From: Peptococcaceae bacterium UBA4068
GTDB taxonomy: Bacteria; Bacillota; Dehalobacteriia; UBA4068
Reading direction: 5' to 3'
Length of the DNA stretch: 48,376 bases
Assembly (NCBI GenBank): GCA_002382665.1
Contig: DFZA01000017.1
Span: 1-48,376, forward strand
The notes under the pieces were generated by a model. That model saw nothing but the letters and a program-made list of their open reading frames with translations. It had not been told where the DNA came from and did no database searches. The translations under genes and the position numbers were made by a program. Within the stretch, counting starts at the first letter, position 1; the number at the start of each line of letters is the position of its first letter. Positions 17,615 to 26,756 of the stretch are shown here, in pieces.

Positions 17615-17656
17615 AAAAGCCTCAGGAATAGCTTTTGGGTTATTCCTGAGGCTTTT
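17615..17656. terminator. Bidirectional intrinsic terminator
   Basis: A perfect 16-bp stem (AAAAGCCTCAGGAATA/TATTCCTGAGGCTTTT) with a 10-nt loop serves the convergent genes at 17235 (+) and 17690 (-). Confidence 0.9.
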
Positions 17657-17689
17657 ATGTTTTTTTAGGAAAAGTAGGTAATGATAATA

Positions 17690-19468
17690 TTATTTCCCAA
17701 TACCGGTGATTTCCATTTTATCGGCGTAGATCGCGCCGAGTTGCTGCACGAGTATCAGCGAACTGATTAACTCGCGGTTGTATGTTTCTTCGTCCGGCTC
17801 AGATTCGGAGACGAATTGACGGAAGCCCAAATATAACAGCGCGCCTTCCGCCATGCCTGCGACTACTTTTTTGTGCAGTTGTTCCGGCAGATCGGTATCG
17901 ATAGTGCCTTTTAGTGCGTCAACAGGGGAATAATTGATATTAGGGATTGCCGGTCCGGCGCCGCGAATCACCAGTTTGATCCGCTTTTCTATCGCTTTGG
18001 CGAACAGGTAAGAGAAAATTGCCTCAAAAGCCTTGGCGGTGTCGCTGGGGGCGTCGGCGGCTACTTGTTCTATCATCAGCTCAGCGTTACATTTGAAGGT
18101 GTTGCAGTCTGCGCATTTTTCGGGTAGCTCTTCAGTCCAGCCGATAATACCGGCGAACTTGGCGCGCATCAGTATCGGCGTTGCCGCGTTGGTTGCCGGT
18201 GCAAATTCCTCAAAAAGCTGGGGTTTACGGCGCGGGCGGTCGATCTTAAAACGGTAACGGCCGTCACAGCTTAAAGTGATCTTGGTGATTCTGCCCAGCT
18301 CATTGAAATCAAGGAAGGTAATCGATTCATAATGCTCGGCGTCTCCGCTCGCTGAGATCAGACAGCGTTTGCCGGGGTCGTAAAGCAGCGGAATGTCTGT
18401 TTCTTCGGTATAGTCCAAAGAGCTGATGGTGGCCGGATAAACATAAAACTCTTCTTCTTTGCGGACAGCTTCGTGGGCGTTACGGAAGTGATTGATGACT
18501 TTATCGGCGCCTTCAAGCGTTTGCCCTGTAGTATCAACATAGAAAACGCAGTTTTTATCCAGTACCATGCGCAGCCGGTCCACATCGCCTGCCAATATGC
18601 AGTTGCGCAGCAGCCGCAGGTTGTTTTGCTCATCAAGCACGATGCCGTCATCGTATTCATAGATGGCCGCGTCGCCGGAGAGCACGCAAATAGCCGAGAC
18701 CGTCGCGCCCTCACGCATATTCTCGCGCTGTTCTTTGCCGACCATTTTGTATTGGTGTACCAGTTCCAGTTCACCGAAATCGGTATCAATGATGCAGCGG
18801 ACAAACTTGGTTAATTCCTTGTCTTTGATCACGGCTTGGCCGGTGAAGCATTTTTTGACCGTGCCATGAACCAATACGTGGTCGTCCAGATTAAAATCCC
18901 TTTCGCTTTCACTGCGGCGGGGGTCGCGGTTGAGCAGATAGCCGGAGGGAAAGATAGCTCCGTCGGAGAGGATCACGCGTTTGCTGCCGGCGTATTTGTC
19001 AGATTGGTAGTTGATATATGATTCTTCGTCGGCAAAGTATTTGATCAGCACCGGGAAGGCCACTACCTGCAGCTTAATTATGTCGCCCTCCAAGTAACTG
19101 GGCAATACCTCGGAATTTACAATATTAATTATTGTCATACCTTCGCGACTGTCTTGGGGAACCAAAAGGCAGCGTCGCTGCAGGGGTCCGAAGCCGCTTG
19201 GCGTGGGGTCGTCGCCATAGACGCGGCATTCCCAAATGCATTTGCCGGCACTGTGGGTATCGACGCCTATCACTTCAAAACGGTTTTCTTCTTCATTGAG
19301 TGCGGTACGGAGTATAAACTGGGCGTTGCCAAGGTTATGATTGATATAGGTTCCTTTATATCCTACCAGCAATTTGCCTTCCTTGGCAATGTATCCTAAG
19401 AGCTTGACGGTATCTTCTTCTGTTAATGTCAAATCTTCCAGGCCGAAATTCTCAATAAAATTAGCCAT
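17690..19468 (-). CDS. Conserved-looking 592-residue protein of unknown function with a SnoaL-like middle region
   Basis: The start ATG at 19468 follows GAGGAGGGG. The product is soluble, acidic and lacks signal peptide or membrane segments. Residues ~1-270 are beta-rich, with OB-like or barrel-like stretches (HVLVHGTVKKCFTGQAVI, GATVSAICVLSGDAAIYEYD). Residues ~285-385 (LRNCILAGDVDRLRMVLDKNCVFYVD, ADKVINHFRNAHEAV) resemble a SnoaL/NTF2-type fold. The C-terminal part contains a Cys pair (CADCNTFKC) and a helical end. I do not recognise the full-length family and give no function. A strong promoter lies about 400 bp upstream, leaving an unusually long leader. Codon use and GC match the core genome. 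Confidence 0.7.
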   Translation of the reverse strand: MANFIENFGLEDLTLTEEDTVKLLGYIAKEGKLLVGYKGTYINHNLGNAQFILRTALNEEENRFEVIGVDTHSAGKCIWECRVYGDDPTPSGFGPLQRRCLLVPQDSREGMTIINIVNSEVLPSYLEGDIIKLQVVAFPVLIKYFADEESYINYQSDKYAGSKRVILSDGAIFPSGYLLNRDPRRSESERDFNLDDHVLVHGTVKKCFTGQAVIKDKELTKFVRCIIDTDFGELELVHQYKMVGKEQRENMREGATVSAICVLSGDAAIYEYDDGIVLDEQNNLRLLRNCILAGDVDRLRMVLDKNCVFYVDTTGQTLEGADKVINHFRNAHEAVRKEEEFYVYPATISSLDYTEETDIPLLYDPGKRCLISASGDAEHYESITFLDFNELGRITKITLSCDGRYRFKIDRPRRKPQLFEEFAPATNAATPILMRAKFAGIIGWTEELPEKCADCNTFKCNAELMIEQVAADAPSDTAKAFEAIFSYLFAKAIEKRIKLVIRGAGPAIPNINYSPVDALKGTIDTDLPEQLHKKVVAGMAEGALLYLGFRQFVSESEPDEETYNRELISSLILVQQLGAIYADKMEITGIGK

Positions 19469-20146
19469 TTAACCCCTCCTCGTAATACTGCCGCGACTTA
19501 GCCAGTTATTAAGCAGTTTTCCCATCCTGTAAGCTATTTGCGCGGTTGTATTACCAAACCTACGCGCCGTTGGCTAAGTAACAATTGCTTTGCTTCTTTG
19601 CTTCATTGTATGCAGGCTGTTTTGATTTGGTCTGCCAATGCTGAAACGAAAACAATAATTGTTATACAATTCTGTAAATAGCCGGGTAATGGATAGAAAT
19701 AGCCGGTTGCAACGTATTTAAGCTTAGAGGCTTTATGCCAAAAATGCTTACTTGAGTTGAACCGGCGAATTTACGAGAAAATTGTTATGGAAATGTGTTA
19801 TTAAATTTGATACAATAAATGTAATAATTAGTCGAATGTTGTCGAATATCAACCATGTCGATAAAAAGAATTATTACAAGTATAGCGGATTTTGTATAAA
19901 ATGTCAATTGTTGTCTAGCTGGTGCGTTATCCAAAATAATTAAAAATTTTTAGAATAATTGGTAAATAATTAGAAATAATATACATATCAAGTATATTTG
20001 CTAAAAATGAATTTTCATGCGGATTCTCTGCTAAATTTATTGATTATACTGGGAGCATTAATAATGATTTGTAAAAAATTTTATAACTAATTAATAGACA
20101 ACCGCTAATTTGCGTGATAATATTAATGCCATTATAATAAGATTTT
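19469..20146. other. Non-coding interval with a long leader
   Basis: Minus-strand positions 19871 to 19469 form the leader of the 592-residue gene. It contains a twofold CCGGCTATTT direct repeat (19680-19710 region) but no riboswitch that I recognise. The rest (19910-20146) is AT-rich with no gene seen. Confidence 0.5.
19879..19907 (-). promoter_or_regulatory. Sigma-A promoter for the 592-residue protein gene
   Basis: On the minus strand TTGACA (19902-19907) and TATACT (19879-19884) are separated by 17 bp. Transcription should start near 19871, giving a leader of about 400 nt before the start codon at 19468. Confidence 0.75.
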
Positions 20147-20174
20147 TTGAACCAAATAAAGTTAACAATATAAT
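20147..20174 (+). promoter_or_regulatory. Probable promoter of the MarR gene
   Basis: TTGAAC at 20147-20152 and TATAAT at 20169-20174 with a 16-bp spacer, about 50 bp before the start codon. Confidence 0.55.
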
Positions 20175-20225
20175 AAATTTAAATATAAATATATTAATAT
20201 TCAACAGGTTAAGGGGGGTATGGGT

Positions 20226-20699
20226 ATGAAAGATAAAAAAATTGATGAAGTTGCCGCGGGGATGTCCGAATTACTGTCAGTTCTGGACAGAATATTAATC
20301 AGGCCGTTGGAATTGGAAACGCGGCCGGTAATTAGCCCGCTGCCGTATTTTGCCATGAGGATTCTCGCCGATAAAGAAGCTAGCGGCGAATCTGTCACTA
20401 TGTCAGAATTGGCGAGGGAAATGCAGATAGCCAAATCGCAATTGACGGTAATCGTAGATAAACTGATTGCCAAAAGGTTTGTTGTCAGGGAAGACGATCC
20501 GTCCGACAGAAGGACAACCAGAATCAGGCTTTCCGATCAAGGCAGAAGTTTTATGGATCAGAACGGAAAAATTGCTATCAATATTATTAAAAATTTCATC
20601 AGCGATCTCAGCGGCGATGAGCTTGGTGAATTGAGCGACGCGATCGATATGTTTAACAAAGTGATTGACAAGTTTCACCAGCAGCAGAATTTAAATTAG
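20226..20699 (+). CDS. MarR-family transcriptional regulator
   Basis: The 157-residue protein has the MarR winged helix at residues ~45-115: MSELAREMQIAKSQLTVIVDKL is the recognition helix region and DDPSDRRTTRIRLSDQGR is the hallmark wing. Long N- and C-terminal helices for dimer formation flank it. MarR proteins act as dimers that repress nearby or own promoters and release DNA on binding a ligand. ATG 20226 was preferred over ATG 20220 because AAGGGGGG at 20211-20218 is almost adjacent to the first ATG. It stands alone: the neighbours are a divergent unknown gene 750 bp away and a convergent MerR gene, so its target is not obvious. Confidence 0.85.
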   Translation: MKDKKIDEVAAGMSELLSVLDRILIRPLELETRPVISPLPYFAMRILADKEASGESVTMSELAREMQIAKSQLTVIVDKLIAKRFVVREDDPSDRRTTRIRLSDQGRSFMDQNGKIAINIIKNFISDLSGDELGELSDAIDMFNKVIDKFHQQQNLN

Positions 20700-21046
20700 T
20701 AAATTTTGTCCCATTGTAGTTTGGTACACCGAGAGTTTTTGCTTCGACACGGCGTTTAGCTTTGTCGAAGCAATAGCCAAGAGTGGCGGAGGCTGTATTT
20801 GCAAACCGGTCATCTTCCGTCAACTGTGATATAAGCAGACTAGCTTGGTTATAGATCAGCCAAAGCGGGTCTGTTTTTATATATTAGTTCGAAATCGGTC
20901 ATGTTTGCATGAGCATACCCATAAAAGGTGCGAATGGGGTAGTTTATGAAATCAACTGTATTGCCCACAACAAAACCCGTTAAATGCTCTGTTGGTTTGG
21001 TTGTGGTTTGTGGGTTGTTGGTATTGCTTATTTAACATATAAAATA
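20700..21046. other. Non-coding interval after the MarR gene
   Basis: No gene found. It contains a weak hairpin near 20838-20880 followed by five T, likely the MarR gene's terminator, and a GT-rich tract near 20990-21025 (GGTTTGGTTGTGGTTTGTGGG). Confidence 0.4.
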
Positions 21047-21105
21047 AAAAAGAGGCTGCAAAACATACTGCCCTAGGGTAGTGCAAAATTTTGCAGCCTC
21101 TTTTT
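21047..21105. terminator. Strong bidirectional terminator
   Basis: A perfect 17-bp stem (AAAAAGAGGCTGCAAAA/TTTTGCAGCCTCTTTTT) with a 25-nt loop that itself contains the palindrome CCCTAGGG. It ends 2 bp before the stop of the minus-strand MerR gene. Confidence 0.9.
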
Positions 21106-21106
21106 A

Positions 21107-21925
21107 TTAATATTTGCGTTTGTCCTCAACAGGCTGGACAACCTTGGTTATGTAATTATCCTCTTTGTTACCCAGCGCCGCTGTGCTTTCTATGTATATT
21201 TCCTGTACCGGACTGGTGGGTATAAGGTTACGGGCGAGGATATAGTCGCGCAGTGCAAAGTAGGCGGCGCCAATGTCCTGATAGGCGCCGCGATGGTGAA
21301 CGGCGACGGCGCTTTCCGCCGGGTAGGCCACGCAGCTTGGGGGCGCGTCTTCCGGCTCTACAGTGATACAGACGTTCATAGAAAACTGCTGTAAATCGAA
21401 CATGCCTTGTAAATATCCGTTATCCGGAAATTCACAAAAGCTGTTCCAGGTGGTAGAAAAGCGCAGCCCCATGCCGATGGATTCGCTGACCGTTTGATAA
21501 CTGGCATTTAGGCCGTCTTCCACACCATTACAGATAAAACTGCGCAGATAGCAGAGCCGCTGGGGCAGGCTGATCCACTCCACCGTATAGTCGCCTTTTT
21601 TAACCTGACGCGAGCGCAGTTGGGCGATGCCCTGGGTCAGCTTCTCTTTTTGCGCTTCCAGTCTGGCGATTTGTTTTGCCGCTACATCCTTGCCGCTGAG
21701 ATATTCGGCGATTTCGTCAAGGGATAAACCGGAGTTTTTTAGTTCGAGGACCAGCAAAAGGTTGGCTACGTCCTGCGTGCTGTAATAGCGGTAGCCGGAT
21801 GTTTCATCTATCAGCGAGGGATTGAGCAGCCCTTTGCTTTGGTAGTGGAGAATAGTGCGGCGGGTGACGCTGCAGACGGCGGCTACTTCGCCGATTTGAA
21901 ATAATTCTTTGGCATTTTTCCCCAT
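21107..21925 (-). CDS. MerR-family regulator with GyrI-like effector domain
   Basis: From ATG 21925 the protein has 272 residues. Residues ~9-78 form the MerR winged helix (FQIGEVAAVCSVTRRTILHYQSKGLL, YRYYSTQDVANLLLVLELKNSGLSLDEI). A coiled-coil linker (~85-112) and a GyrI-like drug-binding domain (~120-272; HHRGAYQDIGAAYFALRDYI, EIYIESTAALG) follow. This is the BmrR layout: the regulator binds hydrophobic ligands and activates a promoter with an over-long spacer. The open frame extends upstream to 22003, but that part overlaps its own promoter and the operator, so 21925 is the likely start. It is divergent from a zinc-ribbon/SLH operon that it may control. Confidence 0.8.
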   Translation of the reverse strand: MGKNAKELFQIGEVAAVCSVTRRTILHYQSKGLLNPSLIDETSGYRYYSTQDVANLLLVLELKNSGLSLDEIAEYLSGKDVAAKQIARLEAQKEKLTQGIAQLRSRQVKKGDYTVEWISLPQRLCYLRSFICNGVEDGLNASYQTVSESIGMGLRFSTTWNSFCEFPDNGYLQGMFDLQQFSMNVCITVEPEDAPPSCVAYPAESAVAVHHRGAYQDIGAAYFALRDYILARNLIPTSPVQEIYIESTAALGNKEDNYITKVVQPVEDKRKY

Positions 21926-21942
21926 TTTTTTAGATAACCCCC

Positions 21943-21973
21943 TTGACTCGTACCTCAACGTACGGTTTATGCT
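21943..21973 (+). promoter_or_regulatory. MerR-type promoter/operator with 19-bp spacer
   Basis: TTGACT (21943-21948) and TATGCT (21968-21973) are 19 bp apart. The spacer holds an imperfect palindrome (CGTACCTCAACGTACG, 21949-21964). An extended spacer with a dyad between -35 and -10 is the signature of promoters activated by MerR proteins. It reads toward the gene at 22026. Confidence 0.65.
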
Positions 21974-21974
21974 T

Positions 21975-22003
21975 ATTATAGCATATTGATATTTAGCGGA
22001 CAA
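21975..22003 (-). promoter_or_regulatory. Promoter of the MerR gene
   Basis: On the minus strand TTGTCC (21998-22003) and TATAAT (21975-21980) have a 17-bp spacer. It overlaps the divergent MerR-type promoter, so the operator would lie just downstream of the regulator's start site and permit autoregulation. Confidence 0.65.
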
Positions 22004-22025
22004 GTTTAATAAGGAAGAAGCAAGT

Positions 22026-22310
22026 ATGAGTTTACAAAGCTACTGCGAGAAATACCATAAAGAATACCTTTTACGCCAGTGGCACCCTACCAAAAACGGC
22101 GGTCTGACGCCGGCGGACGTGGCGCAAAGCAGCCGCATAGCGGTCTGGTGGCGCTGCGAAAAGGGCCATGAGTGGCAGACCCAAGTGGCATCGCGCATCA
22201 GCGGTACGGGTTGTCCCCACTGTTACGCTGAAAAGCTGGCAGCCAAAAGGCAACAAAAATCAAAGGGTGTGGCGAAACCGCCGCACCGAAAGGAGAATAC
22301 GGATAAATGA
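22026..22310 (+). CDS. Zinc-ribbon protein of the DUF4379 type
   Basis: The 94-residue product contains a treble-clef/zinc-ribbon: WRCEKGHEW and GTGCPHC supply C-x2-GH and C-x2-C ligands. The preceding WHPTKNGGLTPADVAQSSRIAVWW is typical of DUF4379 units, in which WxxxxNxxxxPxxV is followed by vWWxCxxGHeW. Such units often recur in tandem in larger proteins, some linked to nucleases; here a single unit is present, with a basic tail. The stop overlaps the next ATG (ATGA at 22307-22310), so it is translationally coupled to the SLH protein. Its job is unknown. RBS AAGGAAG precedes the ATG. Confidence 0.75.
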   Translation: MSLQSYCEKYHKEYLLRQWHPTKNGGLTPADVAQSSRIAVWWRCEKGHEWQTQVASRISGTGCPHCYAEKLAAKRQQKSKGVAKPPHRKENTDK

Positions 22311-25300
22311 AAAGAAAAGTTTTGGTAATATTGTTAACGTGCCTGATGGTATTGACTCTGCTACCGATGGCGGCGGAGGCGGTGACTGTCGACAGAAACG
22401 TTATGCTCAGTGCCGACGGCATCAGTGTCTATAGCAGCGAAGACGGCTATGATTACATTTACTTTGGCCAATACAATGCCAGCCCCGTCAAATGGCTGGT
22501 GCTGGATAATCAGGGCGCCAGCGGCGGCACATATAAGGATAGCAGCGACGCGGCCGTAGATAGCTCCGACGTGATCTTCCTGCTCTCTGAATATACACTG
22601 GGGGGGAATACCTATTTTAGTTATGACAGCAGTCCCCAATGGTCATCGAGCAGCCCCAAAACAAATTGTGCAGATGTCTATAACAGCGCGTTTACCGCCA
22701 GTGAAAAAGCTCTGGTTTTGAAAACCACCACCACAGCCGATGCGGATGTAGGCGGCGAAGCAGCATCTCCGTATTTGCTGGCCTGTCAATTGAACGATGA
22801 TACGCTGTTTGCGCTTTCCGCCGATGAGGCGACCCGTAGTGCATACGGCTTTGGCGCCTGGGACAGTACCGGCGCTGACAGCGGCCGCGTCACTCTTTGC
22901 GGCAACCATCCGGATACTGCTACACCTACTTGGTTGCGGTCGTCATCCTCTGTGATTGACCCACCCAGCCCATTATTTCCTGCAACTTACTATGCGGGCG
23001 CCGTCAATGGTGAAGGCTTAATAACTTATTACAGTTGCGACGGCTCTTATTTGTATATCCGCCCGGCTTTCAATTTAAATTCGTCATCTGTGCTTTTTTC
23101 CAGCGCGGCCGCGTTTGACAAAACCGCCGCTTTTGCCGTCAACGACGCTTACAGCGGCAGCGAATGGAAGCTGACATTTGCCGACGGCAATACAACTTTT
23201 GCCGCAAGCATGGCAGACACGGAAATGGAGCAGGGAGATACGGCAACCGTGAACGTTACCGATTTGGGCAGCGGCACTGATTATACGCAGGTTTCCGCCA
23301 TGCTGGTTGATGAAGGCGGCGATGTCATTTGCTACGGAAGAATCGGCGACGCCGCGACCGGCGAAAAGACGTTTGCGATCCCCTCTGATTTAGAGATGGG
23401 AACATACACTCTCAGGGTCTTTGCTGAGGATGTCAACGGAGTCAACCTGACCGACTATGCCGGCAACACAGTGGATATCACGTTAAGTATCGGTACGCTG
23501 CAAAATGAATATGTAACCGGCAGTAAAGTGAGGCTGACGGACGACAGCGTCTGGTTTGTGCTTGCTGAAGGCTTCTCGCGGGTAACGCTGATCAAAGACG
23601 GCTTCTTGAGCGGCACTTATACGAGAAGCGCCGCCGATACGGCGATTGCGGACTATCAAAGCGTAGTTCGCGCAACATTTGATGACGAAGGGGCAACAAC
23701 GTGCCTGCCGCAGCGTGATGATCTTGCCGCTATATCAGATATTTGCGATTTCAGCGATCTATCATATTATTGGCTCGGTGATTTGGATGGTGGGTATTAT
23801 TATTGTGCCAATGGTACCGGTGGCGTAGGATCGTTTCTTCCTGATTATAATCCAGACAGGGAGTGTGCGGTCCGCCCGGTGGCGACGCTGAGTAAATCGG
23901 CTGCCGCCGCCGTGGAGGCTGTGATCACTCAGCAGCCGCAGGATCTGGATTGGCCGGCATTGAACGGAGCCGCCGCCGTGTTTGACGTCACGGTTAACGG
24001 TGAGAATATCACTTATCAGTGGCAGGTACTTGACGGCACCGATTGGACGGATATTGCAGGCGCGACAACCGGCATGCTGACGGTGCCTGCCGGCGACGCC
24101 AATTATGCTGAGGATAAGACCTTCCGCTGCAAGATTTACAGCGACTGGGGAGAATATATCTACAGCAGCGAGGCGGTGCTCAGAACTTTCAACTGGCAGG
24201 AATACGGCGCCGCCAACGCGGTAACGTACAGCGATTACCTGATTGACTCCGACGATGAATACGATCAAATAATATATGTTTATACTGCCGCCGGTCTGGG
24301 CTGGGTTGCCGATCAGGTAAACAACAGCGACGACGGTCTTGCCGGCCAGCAGGTTGTTCTGGCAGCCGATGTCGATCTGACAGGCAGAGCATGGATACCG
24401 ATCGGTTATGATAATTCCTACGCCTTTGAGGCGGATTTCGACGGTAATCTGTGCAGCGTCAAAGGTCTTGATATCGACTATCAGGGAGAATACGTCGGCT
24501 TATTCGGTTATGTCAAAGACGCAACAATTGAGAATCTGTTCATTAATGATGGCACAATCCGTATTTCCGGCCCTGTCGAACTGGATGGCCTATTAGGCTT
24601 TGATGGGTGTTTTGCAGGTATATTATTCGGGTATGGCAACAGCTCAACATTCCGCAATATCGGCGTCGGCCAAGTTGAGCTGGCCGGGAATGCCGATAAT
24701 CTCTTTATCGGCGGTATCGGCGGCTATTTTAGCGGCAAAGAGGGCTGTGTGATTAAAAATTGTTATTCCCGCGCCGCGATCTCCTCCGCGAATACCTATG
24801 CCTTGGCCGGCGGTATTGCCGGCTGTGTTAATAATGGATCAACTATCGCCAACTGTTATTTTGCCGGGAGTTTTGATCTAAGCGGCGGCGAATCGGTATA
24901 TTTAGGAGGTATCGCCGGAGAGTTCGATGAAGGAATTGCCAACACTGTCAGCAACTGCTATTGGCAGACCGGCTGTGGTGCCGTGTGCGGACACTGGAAT
25001 TGCCTTGATGACATGACTGCTTCCGATCAGGGTTGCAGCCCGCTGACAGAGACGCAGATGAAAACAGCATCAGGAGATGACGCTTTGCTGCCCGGGTTGA
25101 ACGACTGGGTGACAATAGCCAATGGTAGTGAGAACGTCTTTCAGCCCTGGGTTGTTGTTGACAGTCAAAACGATGGCTATCCCACCTTTTTCATTGCTTA
25201 TGATTTAGCAGCGGAAGGTGTGCGCGTGACTAACGTCAATTGCGCTAACGTGCTCGGCGACGAAGGCACGCCGACGGTAGTGTTTGACCCCGCCTCAAGC

Positions 25301-26527
25301 AAACTGACACTCAACAATGCCGATATCGCTATCAGCGATGATAATGATGGTTACACTGCCGCGATTGAAGGCGCCATGTCACTGCAGATCGTCTTGACAG
25401 GCACCAATACGGTCTCCGGCAGCGGTACGGAACAGGTAGGTATCTATCTGAGTAACGATGGCGGCGCGCAGTCTTTAGCTTTCAGCGGCAGCGGCACGCT
25501 GACGGCGGCGGGAACGACGGCGGCCGTATGCGTAAAAACTTATGGCGGTCAGCAGGCATTGTCACTGGCGTCTAACCTGAAAATCAAAGAAGGCGGCAGC
25601 ATTGCCCACGAACATGCGGGCGCACGGGATTTCTGGACTTTTTGCGAGGGAACGTTTGATTCGTCTGATATTGCTAGCTATGCCAAACACGTGGTAATAG
25701 GCGCCAAAGCCTCATCGAGCAGCGGCGGCAACGATTATTATACCATTACCGCTACGGCCGGTGCGGGCGGCAGCATCTCGCCCACCGGCAAAGTTAACGT
25801 AGAGGCATCGACGGATAAAACCTTTACCGTCACCCCGGAGGATTGCTATGTAATTGATGACGTCAAGATAGACGGCGTTTCCGCCGGTGCGGTCGGCAGC
25901 TATACCTTCAGCAATGTCCAGGCGGCGCATACCATCGCAGCGGTTTTTGCCAAAGCCGCAGAAGCAGGATGGGTCAATCCTTATCAAGATGTGAAATCAA
26001 GCGACTGGTTCTATAGCGCGGTCGCATATGTGACCGAAAACGGGCTGATGAACGGTACAGGCGCAACGGCCTTTGAGCCGAATCTGGCTACTACCCGCGC
26101 CATGATCGTGACGATCCTCTGGCGGCTGGAAAACCAGCCCGCAGGCAGTGTTTGGAGTAGCTTTTTCGACGTAGCGGACGACGATTACTACGCCGAGGCT
26201 GTAGCTTGGGCGGAGCAAAACGGCATTGTCAAGGGCTATGATGCCGACTCCTACGGCCCCAACGACAACATCACCCGCGAGCAGCTGGCGGCAATACTGT
26301 ACCGCTATGCAAGCTACAAGGGGTATGACCTGACTGCCTCCGCCGACCTTGCAGAATATGCCGACGCTAATGATATTTCCGAGTATGCTCTTACCAGCTT
26401 CAAGTGGGCTGTTGCCGAGGGCTTGATTACCGGAATGACAGAATCTACGCTGGCACCGCAAAGCGACGCCACCAGGGCGCAGGTCGCGGCTATCCTGATG
26501 CGGTTGATTGAAAGTATCAATGGCTAA
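22307..26527 (+). CDS. Large secreted surface protein with DUF6273, Ig-like, GLUG and three C-terminal SLH domains
   Basis: A 1406-residue exported protein. Signal peptide: residues 1-26 (MKRKVLVILLTCLMVLTLL...AEA). Residues ~45-275 look like DUF6273 (YIYFGQYNASPVKWLVLD, ADVYNSAFTASEK, RPAFNLNSSSV); a second, shorter unit lies at ~400-525. An Ig-like domain follows at ~535-630 (YQWQVLDGTDWTDIAGATT). GLUG-type repeats lie at ~660-875 (GLFGYVKDATIENLFI, GGIAGCVNNGSTIANCYF). A carbohydrate-like beta segment is at ~990-1140 and a TAGAGGSISPTG repeat domain at ~1144-1215. Three SLH domains (~1221-1406; DVKSSDWFYSAVAYV, DVADDDYYAEAVAWA, DISEYALTSFKWAV) anchor it to the cell wall polymer. Probable role: surface-layer-associated adhesion or matrix protein. 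Confidence 0.9.
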   Translation: MKRKVLVILLTCLMVLTLLPMAAEAVTVDRNVMLSADGISVYSSEDGYDYIYFGQYNASPVKWLVLDNQGASGGTYKDSSDAAVDSSDVIFLLSEYTLGGNTYFSYDSSPQWSSSSPKTNCADVYNSAFTASEKALVLKTTTTADADVGGEAASPYLLACQLNDDTLFALSADEATRSAYGFGAWDSTGADSGRVTLCGNHPDTATPTWLRSSSSVIDPPSPLFPATYYAGAVNGEGLITYYSCDGSYLYIRPAFNLNSSSVLFSSAAAFDKTAAFAVNDAYSGSEWKLTFADGNTTFAASMADTEMEQGDTATVNVTDLGSGTDYTQVSAMLVDEGGDVICYGRIGDAATGEKTFAIPSDLEMGTYTLRVFAEDVNGVNLTDYAGNTVDITLSIGTLQNEYVTGSKVRLTDDSVWFVLAEGFSRVTLIKDGFLSGTYTRSAADTAIADYQSVVRATFDDEGATTCLPQRDDLAAISDICDFSDLSYYWLGDLDGGYYYCANGTGGVGSFLPDYNPDRECAVRPVATLSKSAAAAVEAVITQQPQDLDWPALNGAAAVFDVTVNGENITYQWQVLDGTDWTDIAGATTGMLTVPAGDANYAEDKTFRCKIYSDWGEYIYSSEAVLRTFNWQEYGAANAVTYSDYLIDSDDEYDQIIYVYTAAGLGWVADQVNNSDDGLAGQQVVLAADVDLTGRAWIPIGYDNSYAFEADFDGNLCSVKGLDIDYQGEYVGLFGYVKDATIENLFINDGTIRISGPVELDGLLGFDGCFAGILFGYGNSSTFRNIGVGQVELAGNADNLFIGGIGGYFSGKEGCVIKNCYSRAAISSANTYALAGGIAGCVNNGSTIANCYFAGSFDLSGGESVYLGGIAGEFDEGIANTVSNCYWQTGCGAVCGHWNCLDDMTASDQGCSPLTETQMKTASGDDALLPGLNDWVTIANGSENVFQPWVVVDSQNDGYPTFFIAYDLAAEGVRVTNVNCANVLGDEGTPTVVFDPASSKLTLNNADIAISDDNDGYTAAIEGAMSLQIVLTGTNTVSGSGTEQVGIYLSNDGGAQSLAFSGSGTLTAAGTTAAVCVKTYGGQQALSLASNLKIKEGGSIAHEHAGARDFWTFCEGTFDSSDIASYAKHVVIGAKASSSSGGNDYYTITATAGAGGSISPTGKVNVEASTDKTFTVTPEDCYVIDDVKIDGVSAGAVGSYTFSNVQAAHTIAAVFAKAAEAGWVNPYQDVKSSDWFYSAVAYVTENGLMNGTGATAFEPNLATTRAMIVTILWRLENQPAGSVWSSFFDVADDDYYAEAVAWAEQNGIVKGYDADSYGPNDNITREQLAAILYRYASYKGYDLTASADLAEYADANDISEYALTSFKWAVAEGLITGMTESTLAPQSDATRAQVAAILMRLIESING

Positions 26528-26581
26528 GACGATCCTGCCGAAATATGTTTAGTGAAAATCAATAACCTATACCATCTTTTC

Positions 26582-26619
26582 GGGCCGGCTGTCCGTATTA
26601 ACATGCGAGCAGCCGGCCC
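26582..26619 (+). terminator. Hairpin after the SLH gene, overlapping structured element copy 1
   Basis: GGGCCGGCTG (26582-26591) pairs perfectly with CAGCCGGCCC (26610-26619). No T-run follows, so termination is uncertain. The right arm also belongs to the following element and could pair instead with 26664-26673, so the two folds exclude each other. Confidence 0.45.
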
Positions 26620-26726
26620 TCCTCTCGCCCTCATCACAAAGGTGCGATTAATCATCAAAGGAGCAGCCGGCTGCCGATAAAGACACTTCCGATACTTAAG
26701 ATACGGTTATGTCAATATATACTATG
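26604..26726 (+). ncRNA. Structured element, copy 1 (candidate RNA)
   Basis: It aligns with 26912-27030. The outer arms CAGCCGG/CCGGCTG enclose a conserved inner part (CTCTCGC, ATCACAAAGG, GCGATTAA), followed by a second hairpin closed by GACA/TGTC and the tail GTCAATAT. The family is not recognised. Strand is assumed from the neighbours. Confidence 0.5.
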
Positions 26727-26756
26727 TTAAAAAATTAAATATGTGATTATTTCGAA

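Noticed and set aside
21926..22003. Longer N-terminus for the MerR regulator
   Set aside because: The additional 26 codons overlap the regulator's own -35/-10 boxes and the operator and are not part of the MerR fold.
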